From Lachnospiraceae bacterium (GTDB lineage: Bacteria; Bacillota; Clostridia; Lachnospirales; Lachnospiraceae), in the NCBI GenBank assembly GCA_014804385.1, contig JAAUZW010000022.1, positions 1 to 24,957 on the forward strand: DNA of 24,957 bases, written 5' to 3'. Positions 7,164 through 16,050 of this stretch are shown here, piece after piece. The notes beneath the pieces are model-generated. The model searched no databases, was not told where the DNA came from, and saw only the letters and a program-made list of their open reading frames with translations. The first letter of the stretch is position 1; each line of letters begins with the position of its first letter. The translations under genes were made by a program, and so were the position numbers.

Positions 7164-8420
7164 TTAATCTTCTTTTGCCAATACCTCATAACTGATAATT
7201 CCCGTGTCTTTCATCTTTTTCACAGCAGCATCAAATGTTTCTGTTATAGAAATTACTTTCCTCATATCCACACTATAAGCAGACAACCTTTTTCCAGTCG
7301 ATTCTATAAATTCTATATCTATAGACGCTATAACCAAATAGTCATATGAGTTCTCTAATGCTGCCTCTAAAGAAACAACCGGATAATCGCTTCCCACATA
7401 TTGTTCATAGTCCGGATCTGCCCATGCCACGATTTCATATAATCGGCTTTCATTAAACTGTTTATAAACATGCAGTCCATAAGCTCCCGCACTATAAATA
7501 ATAACCCTGCTATCCGGGTTCAGGTCCAAAAACGGAAAATTAATTCCAATCATCGGATATTCTTGTACTAAACAATCCGAAAGCATTATTAGATAACTCA
7601 CATAAAAATAATCTAATTGCGGTTTCACAATATCTATATATCTACATTTTTTAATAGAATGAAGCATATAATCATAAAGCGCCTGTAATTGACTGACTTT
7701 ATTTACTCCGTTTGCTGTTCTTCGCAACATAGAATCCATCCTTTGACGATAATGATAATCCGCTTCTGCAATAACTGCAACAGATTCCGCTTCCAAAATA
7801 GCCGGATAAACGCATGCTGCATCTTCCCCAATAACAATTCTGTTATCCACCTTCATCTGGTATGGATAAATCTTTTCTTTCTTAAAAAGCTTATTCCAAA
7901 CATAAGTATATAGCCCATATTGAAGCGTATTCTTATCACAGATCATAGTGGGAAAGATTTCCCTTCGCAATTCTTCTCCACGGTAAATGCCTTCTTCAAT
8001 TTTATTATAATAAGGAATGCTTTTCCCGAATAATTCTTTCTTAAATCCCGATATGACTATATCAACATCTTCCCTTTCCATAACATCAATCATTTTCGCA
8101 TACATATCCGGTTCGATCCAATCATCCCCATCTACATAGCCAATATATTTTCCGGTCGAAGCCTCCATGCCCGCCTGTCTTGCAGAAACCAATCCTCCAT
8201 TCTGTTTATGAATCACTTTTATTCTATTGTCACGAGCCGCCCATTCATCACAGATAATCGGACAGCGATCGGGAGAACCGTCATCAACTAAGATAATCTC
8301 CAAATCGGAATAAGTTTGTTTCACAATACTTTCAATGCAGGAATCTAAATACAAATCTTCCCCATACGCAGGTACTATAACGCTTATTTTTCCCAAATTT
8401 TCACTTTTTTCAACCGACAT
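7164..8420 (-). CDS. Family 2 glycosyltransferase with C-terminal Rossmann-like domain
   Basis: This 418-aa protein has a GT-A domain at residues 10-230. It begins KISVIVPAYGED, with the nucleotide-binding DDGS at 46-49 and the DXD-type VDGDDW at 96-101, as in inverting GT2 enzymes that add sugars to lipid-linked oligosaccharides. After a helical middle, residues of about 300-400 form a second alpha/beta unit starting RVIIYSAGAYGLHVYKQ. This resembles a nucleotide-binding Rossmann module and is found at the end of some Firmicutes surface glycosyltransferases; its function is unclear. No membrane span is seen, so it is probably cytoplasmic and membrane-associated. It lies 44 bases downstream of the ABC flippase gene and 21 bases upstream of the ATP-grasp pair. 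Confidence 0.9.
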   Translation of the reverse strand: MSVEKSENLGKISVIVPAYGEDLYLDSCIESIVKQTYSDLEIILVDDGSPDRCPIICDEWAARDNRIKVIHKQNGGLVSARQAGMEASTGKYIGYVDGDDWIEPDMYAKMIDVMEREDVDIVISGFKKELFGKSIPYYNKIEEGIYRGEELRREIFPTMICDKNTLQYGLYTYVWNKLFKKEKIYPYQMKVDNRIVIGEDAACVYPAILEAESVAVIAEADYHYRQRMDSMLRRTANGVNKVSQLQALYDYMLHSIKKCRYIDIVKPQLDYFYVSYLIMLSDCLVQEYPMIGINFPFLDLNPDSRVIIYSAGAYGLHVYKQFNESRLYEIVAWADPDYEQYVGSDYPVVSLEAALENSYDYLVIASIDIEFIESTGKRLSAYSVDMRKVISITETFDAAVKKMKDTGIISYEVLAKED

Positions 8421-8464
8421 GAAAATTATCCTCTTTCCATTTTTCAGAAACTCCGTACCAATGA

Positions 8465-10270
8465 TTACTGTGCAGACTCTTCAAATATCTCTGATTTCCG
8501 GCGTTCCACTACTACACCATTGTCCACCTCATATATTCTATCACATTTCTTAATTGTTGTCAGTCGATGCGCAATAATTATCAATGTAATTTTCCCCTGA
8601 AGTCCTTCAATCGCCTCCATTACCGCATTTTCAGTTTCATTATCCAATGAGGCGGTAGCCTCATCCAATATTAAAATATCCGGAGAATTGTACAAAGCTC
8701 TGGCAATCGCAACGCGTTGTCTTTGCCCCCCTGAAAATCTTATCCCCCGCTCCCCAATAGGAGTATCTAAACGCTGCGGCAGCGACTCGACAAACTCTTT
8801 TAACTGGGCTTGTTCCAATGCATCCCATATCTTTTCATCATCTATATTTTTATCGGGAATTCCAAAAGCTATATTTTTTCTAATGGAATCATCCGGCAAA
8901 TAAACCGACTGTGGAACATAGCCCATAATATTGCTCCACTCATCCCCAAATGTGAAAATATCTTTTCCGTCTATAGTAACTTCTCCCGATTGAGGCTTCA
9001 ACAGCCCTAACATGATATCTGCAAGTGTCGTTTTTCCGGCACCGGAATGTCCAATAAATGCCACAGATTCTCCCTTCTTAATGACAAGGCTCAAATCCTT
9101 TAAAACATATCCCAGCTCTTCTGCATATCTCCAACATATCTGATCAATTTTCAGTTCATTTTTAAATTCAACAAACTCCTTATCCGCATTCTTATCAACC
9201 AAATAAATATTTTCGAGAGTATCCCCTTTCTCTTCCGTATCTTTTAACTGCCTATACATATGATCCAACGGAACAAGATAAAAATTCAAGGTATTAAAAC
9301 CACTACTTATTTTTCCGAGTGCCGGCAATATTCGGAATGCGCCCACCGCAAAAGCCGACAATGTCGGAAACATTGTTTCCACATTTTCGCCTCCTAAAAT
9401 CACACGAAAACAAACCAACCCCAACAATCCTGTAATGCAGATTGCTTCAATGATATACGCAGGGCTTTCAGTTCCCACTGCATGTCCAACCGATGGCTTC
9501 CGTTGTTTTAACCACGCATTTTCAAAGTTTTTTACAAAATATTTTTGTTTTCGCATGACAATCACTTCTTTAATTCCTTGAAATGCCTGAATTGCCTGCT
9601 GATTTACAACTGCAGAATATTTTCTGGACTCCTGACCGTATCTTTGCATTTTGTTCTTAAAATACCCAAAGACGATAAGCAGGCATAGACCGGCGAGTAC
9701 TACCATTCCTAACGCCAACATAGTATCTGTTACAAAAATATAGATACAAATTAAGGCGACCGTTAAACAATCTACAATCGTCCTAAATAATTGATTTATG
9801 AAATTATATACGCTGCTCGTATCATTAAAAACTCCACGCATCAACTCACTCGTGTTTTTTGTCAGAAAAAAGGGATAGCCCTTATCCATGTAAGCTTTCA
9901 TCATATACACAGACAGTTCTCTCTGTATTTTACAGGCATATACAGATCTTACCCATGACAAAAAAATAAAAAAAAGATTTTTAAAAATATATACCAATAT
10001 TATACCTATTACAAATATCAGTATAATCTCTTCATTTTTATCAATATTAAAAAAATCAAATATATTCCCAAGCCATTTCTTTTCCAAAATCTGTTCCGGC
10101 GTCATCAAAACCTGAATCAGCGGCACTATAGCCGATACGCCTATGGTTTCCAATAAGGCGCCCACAAAGCTCATGGCCAGCAAAAAAAGCCCATAACGCT
10201 TTTGTTCGGTATTCAATATATACATCAACTTATTATAAACGTCTAATACCTTTGCCATGCTTTTCTTCAT
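8465..10270 (-). CDS. ABC transporter, fused membrane and ATPase domains (PglK/MsbA-like lipid-linked glycan flippase)
   Basis: This 601-aa half-transporter has five or six hydrophobic helices between residues 28 and 320, followed by a nucleotide-binding domain. It shows the Walker A GHSGAGKT (407-414), Q-loop Gln454, signature FSGGQ (512-516), Walker B ILILDE (532-537, catalytic Glu537) and H-loop His568. All key residues are present. Domain order and length fit the PglK-type flippase that homodimerises and moves undecaprenyl-linked oligosaccharides to the outer face of the membrane. The glycan-gene context supports this, although lipid or peptide export cannot be excluded from sequence. It would replace a Wzx flippase, none of which is seen here. 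The start at 10270 has a GGAG somewhat distant (about 12 bases); Met5 is an alternative. Confidence 0.88.
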   Translation of the reverse strand: MKKSMAKVLDVYNKLMYILNTEQKRYGLFLLAMSFVGALLETIGVSAIVPLIQVLMTPEQILEKKWLGNIFDFFNIDKNEEIILIFVIGIILVYIFKNLFFIFLSWVRSVYACKIQRELSVYMMKAYMDKGYPFFLTKNTSELMRGVFNDTSSVYNFINQLFRTIVDCLTVALICIYIFVTDTMLALGMVVLAGLCLLIVFGYFKNKMQRYGQESRKYSAVVNQQAIQAFQGIKEVIVMRKQKYFVKNFENAWLKQRKPSVGHAVGTESPAYIIEAICITGLLGLVCFRVILGGENVETMFPTLSAFAVGAFRILPALGKISSGFNTLNFYLVPLDHMYRQLKDTEEKGDTLENIYLVDKNADKEFVEFKNELKIDQICWRYAEELGYVLKDLSLVIKKGESVAFIGHSGAGKTTLADIMLGLLKPQSGEVTIDGKDIFTFGDEWSNIMGYVPQSVYLPDDSIRKNIAFGIPDKNIDDEKIWDALEQAQLKEFVESLPQRLDTPIGERGIRFSGGQRQRVAIARALYNSPDILILDEATASLDNETENAVMEAIEGLQGKITLIIIAHRLTTIKKCDRIYEVDNGVVVERRKSEIFEESAQ

Positions 10271-10313
10271 CTTTTTGCATTACTCCTTTTTCTAATCATC
10301 ATAAAAGTCTGCT

Positions 10314-11393
10314 CTATGATGAAATTCCACGTTTTATCAGCTTTATCTGTATCTTATATAACAATTTGTAGAACCGCGGCGATACCCTCATGATCAAATA
10401 CCGAATATATAACCATAAACTGGCTTTATCATGTATGACCTTGAGACTCAAAGGATTTTCTTTCACATATTTCTTATATTTCTTGCTGTCACCGGTATCA
10501 TAGATCCAGCATTCCGCCGTCAAATTAAAACACAAAACACTGATATAGTCATGAAACTGATAATTCGAATACTCATCAAACATCCTATCGCCTATTATTT
10601 GATTTCCCAGATGCTTCAATTTTTCCTGAATATCCGTTTTTTCCCACCGTGCATTCCAGCTTCCGGGAACACCTCTTCTTCTATGAGACATAGTTTCGCC
10701 TATAAAAAAAAACTTACCACGATTCAAGCAAAGACGAAGTCTAGCCATATCTCCATTCATATATTTTACAAATTCTGCTTTCCCATTAATTTGATCCTCT
10801 ATAATACTCCTTCTATGAAAATAGCTGGATGTGTGGAAAGGATATCCCCCATTCAGCCACAGTGCAGCAGCCATCTGTTCTTTTTCAATCACACCAGGCT
10901 GCAGACCATATCCCTTTTTGGGCAATTTTAATCTCGCATCAGATTTATCCATTAAACTTCCGTCTTCCCAAATAGACTGCGCTCTATGCACACATATGCT
11001 GCAATCCGGATTACTTTCCAAAGCATCATATTGTTTCTGCAATTTATGTTCATCAGACCAATAGTCGTCACCTTCACAATGTGCAACATACTTTCCTCTG
11101 ATTTTAGGAGCCACAATACGTAAAATTGTTCCTTTCCCTTTTGAATATTGATTTTCCGTTTCGTATATAGGCACAAATAAATCCGGATATAAATCAACAT
11201 ATTTTTGAATAACACTTTTCGTATTATCCGTTGAAGCATCATCATGAACAATAACCTCAAACCGGAAATTCGTAATCTGACTCACAAATCCCTGCAGCGT
11301 TTGTTCAATATATTTCCCGTGATTATACGCGGCACAACACACAGATACCATAACTTCATTTTCTTCATTCAATAAATCAGTCTCTACTTTCAT
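10314..11393 (-). CDS. Family 2 glycosyltransferase
   Basis: This 359-aa protein has a GT-A fold opening VMVSVCCAAYNHGKYIEQTL, a nucleotide-binding HDDAST (50-55) and a metal motif CEGDDYW (106-112). The C-terminal section carries several basic and aromatic stretches (RYLIMRVSPRFYKLLYK) suited to peripheral membrane attachment. The CEGDDYW form is common in glycosyltransferases of capsule and teichoic-type polysaccharide loci. The donor and acceptor sugars cannot be inferred. It lies 24 bases from the upstream GtrII-like gene and 43 bases before the ABC flippase, without terminator-like sequence between them, so co-transcription is likely. The start ATG 11393 has AGGAAGG upstream. Confidence 0.88.
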   Translation of the reverse strand: MKVETDLLNEENEVMVSVCCAAYNHGKYIEQTLQGFVSQITNFRFEVIVHDDASTDNTKSVIQKYVDLYPDLFVPIYETENQYSKGKGTILRIVAPKIRGKYVAHCEGDDYWSDEHKLQKQYDALESNPDCSICVHRAQSIWEDGSLMDKSDARLKLPKKGYGLQPGVIEKEQMAAALWLNGGYPFHTSSYFHRRSIIEDQINGKAEFVKYMNGDMARLRLCLNRGKFFFIGETMSHRRRGVPGSWNARWEKTDIQEKLKHLGNQIIGDRMFDEYSNYQFHDYISVLCFNLTAECWIYDTGDSKKYKKYVKENPLSLKVIHDKASLWLYIRYLIMRVSPRFYKLLYKIQIKLIKRGISS

Positions 11394-11417
11394 AAGTATA
11401 TATCCTTCCTTTACAAA

Positions 11418-12995
11418 TTATTGTTCCTCTGCAAACTTTACAACCACTACATCATCCACAATTCTAACAGAACCTTCCGCCGGATAGCAAGGCATCTCTT
11501 TTACTACTGCATTGTCCTCGAACATTTCCAATTCATTTTCTTCCAGCCATGCCGGTTCATACCCACAATGCAAGGCTAAATACCTTTTATAAGCATAATC
11601 ACCAACTACCTGGCGCATATTATACCCAAGAGCAATCATGTAAACACCAAATCTGTCTTCCAACGCCATAGAATCATCCTCTACATCCTGTATATTTAAA
11701 AATGCTACCGGCATTTCTGCTCTATATCCGCTGCAAGACTGAATCCGTGCTATCAAATCGGTATAATACGTCATAGTCTGTTCCTGAACAAAACTATTGT
11801 ATTGATAAGCAACATTATCAACTTTTATATATAAACAAACTGCTACAAATAAACCTATTGAAAAAATATATGACAATACTCTACAAATATTATTATTCTT
11901 CTCGGTATCCTCAACAATTACACAAAACAAAAGAAACACAGAACTTAGGGAATACAGCATCAAAGTATGCATCGTCACATCATTCAGTGTAATCAAATAT
12001 ACAAAGTTTGCTGCCAATGGAAACATTAAGAACATGATACATGCCGCGATTTTGCCTTTTACCCCCCCCCCTACCAAAAACACTCTGTGGGCAAACAACA
12101 AAACAGTTACTATCAACAGCATCAACGCGATAGCACGAATTCCCCTATATGGATGAATGCCAAAAACGGTCTTTCTCACATTAAAAAATTCCAAAAAATT
12201 CTTGTATGCCTCTGCTACAGCAACCAGTAAATGTTCTGGTTTCGGCTTTGGATAAATACTCTTCTTATGTAACAGAGCGCTAAAAATCTTATTCATCAAC
12301 AGATATAGCACAATTCCTATCACACCACTGCTCAAAAAAGCAACCATATCCCTTGTCGCATTATAAAACTTTTCTTTTTCTTGTAATAACCTCTTTATTA
12401 ATAAGATTACCGCTAAAGAAGCAAAAATCCCTATATATGCCTGATAAATTCCTAACGAAACTGATATCAATATACCGCTAATAACAGCAGTAATAACCGT
12501 ACCTTTTTTCGCAAAATAGACCGCAAGATACATAAAAAAGATTGCCATACTGTATGCCGGTGCCGTAAACATATAAGCAAAAGTTGCGGCCACTGTCGGA
12601 AATACTACTATTATTCCTGCACACAAAGCAGAATGTATTTCCCCTTGAATTTCCAATATCCTGACAGCCATTAACGCTGAAAATGCAAGGAACATCAAGG
12701 AAGCAATCCCATTATACCACGACGAGCTCACGTGAACAGATATCCAGTTTCCCACTACATATAATACTTCTAAAAACCATCTTCCTGATTGTATTCTACG
12801 CCCCAGCCCAAACATCGCCGACATATCATCATGAAAAGACAATTTATTCGCAAACATATATCCATGCGCCATTCCTCCACAAATAAATGCACTAATAAAA
12901 GCAATTTTTTCCTGTCTTGATATCTTGGAATAAAACATTTTCCATACTTCATCTACAGATTTTGGCAACATTGAACCGATTCCACCTGAATTCAT
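11418..12995 (-). CDS. GtrII-like polytopic membrane glucosyltransferase with in-frame G10 tract
   Basis: This 525-aa membrane protein has about ten hydrophobic segments between residues 30 and 395 and a soluble C-terminal tail. The N-terminal loop has LSFHDDMSAMFGLGRRIQSG with an acidic pair (Asp56-Asp57) and RW after it, the pattern of the GtrII glucosyltransferase family. Such GT-C-type enzymes take a sugar from undecaprenyl phosphate and add it to a polysaccharide outside the cytoplasmic membrane. Codons 309-311 (three Gly) and the first base of codon 312 form ten consecutive G (C10 at 12062-12071). The frame is intact as sequenced. Nine G would create TAA immediately, and eleven G would stop at codon 339. 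ATG 12995 has GAGGAG upstream, and the upstream GT4 ends 17 bases away. The sugar is unknown. Confidence 0.85.
   Translation of the reverse strand: MNSGGIGSMLPKSVDEVWKMFYSKISRQEKIAFISAFICGGMAHGYMFANKLSFHDDMSAMFGLGRRIQSGRWFLEVLYVVGNWISVHVSSSWYNGIASLMFLAFSALMAVRILEIQGEIHSALCAGIIVVFPTVAATFAYMFTAPAYSMAIFFMYLAVYFAKKGTVITAVISGILISVSLGIYQAYIGIFASLAVILLIKRLLQEKEKFYNATRDMVAFLSSGVIGIVLYLLMNKIFSALLHKKSIYPKPKPEHLLVAVAEAYKNFLEFFNVRKTVFGIHPYRGIRAIALMLLIVTVLLFAHRVFLVGGGVKGKIAACIMFLMFPLAANFVYLITLNDVTMHTLMLYSLSSVFLLFCVIVEDTEKNNNICRVLSYIFSIGLFVAVCLYIKVDNVAYQYNSFVQEQTMTYYTDLIARIQSCSGYRAEMPVAFLNIQDVEDDSMALEDRFGVYMIALGYNMRQVVGDYAYKRYLALHCGYEPAWLEENELEMFEDNAVVKEMPCYPAEGSVRIVDDVVVVKFAEEQ
12062..12071 (-). repeat. 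G10 homopolymer (likely slipped-strand phase-variation tract)
   Basis: There are ten uninterrupted C on the given strand, which is G10 in the coding strand of the GtrII-like gene. It is by far the longest G/C homopolymer noticed in this AT-rich window. It lies mid-gene in a cytoplasmic or periplasmic loop coding for Gly-Gly-Gly-Val. Length change by one base truncates the protein, as is typical of contingency loci. Confidence 0.85.
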
Positions 12996-13012
12996 CTCAG
13001 TTTTCTCCTCAA

Positions 13013-14251
13013 TTACATGGTATCCGCACGATCTCTTGCAAGTATTTTCTCATATAACTCCATATATTGATTCAGCATCCGGGCTTCCGAATGGTTATCT
13101 TCAACATACTTTCTGCACAATGCCGTTTTTCTTTCCAACTCCTTCGTATGCCGAAATATTTCCGTTATCTTGTCCGCCAGCGCCTCGCTATTGGGGGACG
13201 GAACCAGCCACCCTAAGTCCTCTGTGACAATTTCCGGTATCCCGCCGGTTCGGAATGCCAGAACAGGAGTTCCCGACGCCATTGCCTCGATTGCCGTAAA
13301 AGATGAAGTATCCGCCACGCTAGGCAGAATGAATAAATCCGCCGCCGCATATATTTCGCTTAGCATAACCTCATCCTGTACATAGCCTATATCATATAAA
13401 TCATAAGGCAAATCAATTTTTCCCTTTTTCCCGTTACCCACTATCAGCAATGCATACTTTTCCTTATCCGCTATTTTCTGCAGTGCATCATGCAAATACG
13501 GAAACCCCTTGTAGACATTATGAATTCCGTTTGCCACAAATAATAAAATATGCTTATTTTCCGGCAAATGATATTTCTTTCTAACAGTACTCTTCTTATG
13601 GCATATAAAATTTTCCAATGTGATTCCATGGCTGATCACCCGGATATTCTCTCTTTTTAAATAACTTTCCCTGCAACGGTCATATAACCACTCAGACGGC
13701 GTAACAAAGTAGATTCCTTTCTTTTTAAAAGAGCATATCTTATACTTTAAAAGTGACGATGCGTAACGCATGCCTTTGTGCATACTTTCATTTCCCTTAC
13801 AGTTAAGGCAATACTTATTTATTTTCCAATTTTCGCACCCAAACGCCTGCGCGCACCCTCCGGTCAGCATCCACATATCATGAAGGGTAATGACGATGTT
13901 GCTGCAGTATTTGCGGATTTCCTCTATGTCCAAAAGGCCTATATAATTACTGTGGAGATTATGGAAATGAACGATATCTATCTTTTTTTCTTTGATACAT
14001 TTTATAATTTCAGACTTTGCACGCCGGGTCTTTATTATTGTATTGTTTAGACATCCTCCTGCCATCGTCGTTATACATCTCCCGGCAAAATCCTTATAAA
14101 TAATTTCCACATCGCCGGGAACATTGTTTTGCAATCTGCCCACTATGCAGTATGTTTCTATATTTTCTTTTTTAATGCCATAATATAGCTGACGCATTAC
14201 TTTTTCCGCGCCGCCGCCGTTAAAATAGGTGCTTATATATAAGATCCTCAT
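13013..14251 (-). CDS. Family 4 glycosyltransferase (GT-B) with Cys-rich insert
   Basis: This 412-aa protein has an N-terminal acceptor domain starting MRILYISTYFNGGGAEKV with the glycine loop. The C-terminal donor domain has KGFPYL (248-253), LLIVGNGKKG (268-277) and the retaining-GT motif at 314-322. There Asp314 replaces the first Glu of E-x7-E and Glu322 is kept (FTAIEAMASGTPV). Residues 124-152 contain HDMWMLTGGCAQAFGCE and two further Cys (CLNC). This four-cysteine insert also occurs in the plus-strand GT4 at 19247 and could bind zinc or form disulphides. Its ATG overlaps the TGA of the upstream gene (ATGA at 14248-14251), so the two are translationally coupled. It is cytoplasmic; sugar specificity is unknown. 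Confidence 0.9.
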   Translation of the reverse strand: MRILYISTYFNGGGAEKVMRQLYYGIKKENIETYCIVGRLQNNVPGDVEIIYKDFAGRCITTMAGGCLNNTIIKTRRAKSEIIKCIKEKKIDIVHFHNLHSNYIGLLDIEEIRKYCSNIVITLHDMWMLTGGCAQAFGCENWKINKYCLNCKGNESMHKGMRYASSLLKYKICSFKKKGIYFVTPSEWLYDRCRESYLKRENIRVISHGITLENFICHKKSTVRKKYHLPENKHILLFVANGIHNVYKGFPYLHDALQKIADKEKYALLIVGNGKKGKIDLPYDLYDIGYVQDEVMLSEIYAAADLFILPSVADTSSFTAIEAMASGTPVLAFRTGGIPEIVTEDLGWLVPSPNSEALADKITEIFRHTKELERKTALCRKYVEDNHSEARMLNQYMELYEKILARDRADTM

Positions 14252-16038
14252 TTCCGCTTACCCCGGTCATCCTGTTTATCATGTATTCTGAACAATCGAC
14301 ACGCTTTCATAAACAATCCGCCGACAGAAAATCTCTGCACTCTCAAAATGACGGTCTCACAAGACGCATTTTTGTTGTAGCTATACACCCCATATTTTCG
14401 ATATATAAAAGGGGGCAATTGCGCATCAATATCAGTAAGTCCTATTTTTCTGACTACCTTTTCTTCAAAACTCATATCGCTTATCTGGGTAATCTCGGTT
14501 AATGTAACAAACTTACCGTATGCATTTGAAGAATCTCTTCGTACAATCCGGTACAGTGTACCATTTTCTTCATATATGCCGCCGTTCAAGATAATACAGT
14601 CCTGCTCATTCTGCTGCCAAAGTTCCTTTAACGCAATGTTTTTCTTACAATCAAGATTTTCCAATCGGAAAAGTATCTGCCTCGATTGAATTCCCTTTTC
14701 TCCCTTTTTATTTACAAGAACATATAGACCGCCTTCCGGCTTCTGACAAATAACCGCATTGATCATATTCCTATTACAGTCCACTTTGCAATATGGCTTC
14801 CACTGCATAACGTCCTTGCCCATGACATAAAACTGAATGTTTCTTCCATGTTCGGAAGTCAGCATCATATATACCTTCTTCTCATATACAAAAATGCAGG
14901 GAACACCATCTTTCGATATTCTTATGCCGGTCGTTCGAGGTTTCGTCAAACTCCCATCCGCTTCCATCCGGGACACTTCCACAACGCTGTGCCCGTTCAG
15001 TTTATTATAGACTACCATAAAAAAATACTGCCCATTATCCCAATGGAAAGGAACCGCATTCGTATACCATTCCCTAAAATTGGGTTTTAAAACAGTATAC
15101 TGTTCGCTTTCCTTAAAACGATATGCCAGACAAAATTCATACTCTGTAAGCGCATACCATAACGCCCCCAGTTTTTGTCTAAAAAATAATTTTGCATAAT
15201 AATTCCGCCACTCCTGATAAACCCAGTCATCCTCCGCCTGATAAGCAAAGTTCCAGCTCTTTTCCGCCTTTAGTGTAACCTGAAATGTAACATCCGACCC
15301 GCAATTGGTCCCGGAACCATCCATACCGATGTTTTTCACCTTGGAATTCCTTGGAAAAATCGTAAGCATATTTTCCTTATACTGCTGATAGCACCAGCGT
15401 ATCGCCCATGAATGAATCTTGCCTTCCTGTTGTAATTTTAACATGGGGGTCATATCGATACCGCCCTTGTTAAATTCCCTGATCCGTTTCCGGTCATTAA
15501 TAAATTCATGATAATCACTGACGTCCCAGTCAACCTTGTCCCATCTGTCTTTCCAGGTTCCCCATCCCCAGCAACAGCCACGGTAACCACAGTACACATC
15601 CCGTTTATAGCGACGCAGCCGTTTTAAGTCCATAGTGAATCCCGTAACTGACCAAATTTTATCATCCTTTTCATAAAAATCCAGAGCCTCATTTACAAAC
15701 CGGATAAAATCCGGCGAGGTCAAATGGTCATCCTCCAAAACGATAACCTTTCCAAATTGATCGATTATTTGTGTGATACCATCTATAAGCGACTTCTCCA
15801 ATCCTTTATTCTTTTCCGCCATAATGATGCTGACTTTTTTTAAATGATTATTTCTTTCAAAACAACTCAGATATTCCCGCACTTCCGCCACATTGGGAAC
15901 CTCTGTCTCATCCGCGGGTGCGTCGGAAAAAATATAAAGCTCGGATTTGTCCGCATCTTCATTTTTATCAAGCGCCTGTAAAACCAGCTTTGTGTGATCT
16001 ATTCTATTATATACAAATAATACGACAGGCGCCTGCAT
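14248..16038 (-). CDS. Glycosyltransferase fused to C-terminal beta-propeller-like (glycoside hydrolase 43-like) domain
   Basis: This 596-aa protein has two parts. Residues 1-250 form a GT-A domain (PVVLFVYNRIDHTK; acidic metal motif LEDDHLTS at 101-108; CCWGWGTWKDRWDKVDWD), as in GT2/GNT-I-like enzymes of surface glycan loci. Residues of about 320-570 are rich in beta-strand repeats such as HWDNGQYFFMVVYN, KDGVPCIFVYEKKVYMML and EENGTLYRIVRRD. These resemble the blades of the five-bladed propeller attached to some eukaryotic and bacterial glycosyltransferases. The propeller may bind or position the glycan acceptor; hydrolase activity is not supported. ATG 16038 is preceded by AGGAGGG. The upstream AAA-like gene ends 12 bases away. 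The family assignment of the propeller is from pattern recognition only. Confidence 0.8.
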   Translation of the reverse strand: MQAPVVLFVYNRIDHTKLVLQALDKNEDADKSELYIFSDAPADETEVPNVAEVREYLSCFERNNHLKKVSIIMAEKNKGLEKSLIDGITQIIDQFGKVIVLEDDHLTSPDFIRFVNEALDFYEKDDKIWSVTGFTMDLKRLRRYKRDVYCGYRGCCWGWGTWKDRWDKVDWDVSDYHEFINDRKRIREFNKGGIDMTPMLKLQQEGKIHSWAIRWCYQQYKENMLTIFPRNSKVKNIGMDGSGTNCGSDVTFQVTLKAEKSWNFAYQAEDDWVYQEWRNYYAKLFFRQKLGALWYALTEYEFCLAYRFKESEQYTVLKPNFREWYTNAVPFHWDNGQYFFMVVYNKLNGHSVVEVSRMEADGSLTKPRTTGIRISKDGVPCIFVYEKKVYMMLTSEHGRNIQFYVMGKDVMQWKPYCKVDCNRNMINAVICQKPEGGLYVLVNKKGEKGIQSRQILFRLENLDCKKNIALKELWQQNEQDCIILNGGIYEENGTLYRIVRRDSSNAYGKFVTLTEITQISDMSFEEKVVRKIGLTDIDAQLPPFIYRKYGVYSYNKNASCETVILRVQRFSVGGLFMKACRLFRIHDKQDDRGKRK

Positions 16039-16050
16039 AGCTTATCCCTC

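Noticed and set aside
10431..10931. 166-codon plus-strand open frame antisense to the GT2 at 10314-11393
   Set aside because: The opposite strand encodes a clear GT2 with all motifs. The antisense frame has no ribosome binding site and a composition typical of a shadow of AT-rich coding sequence.
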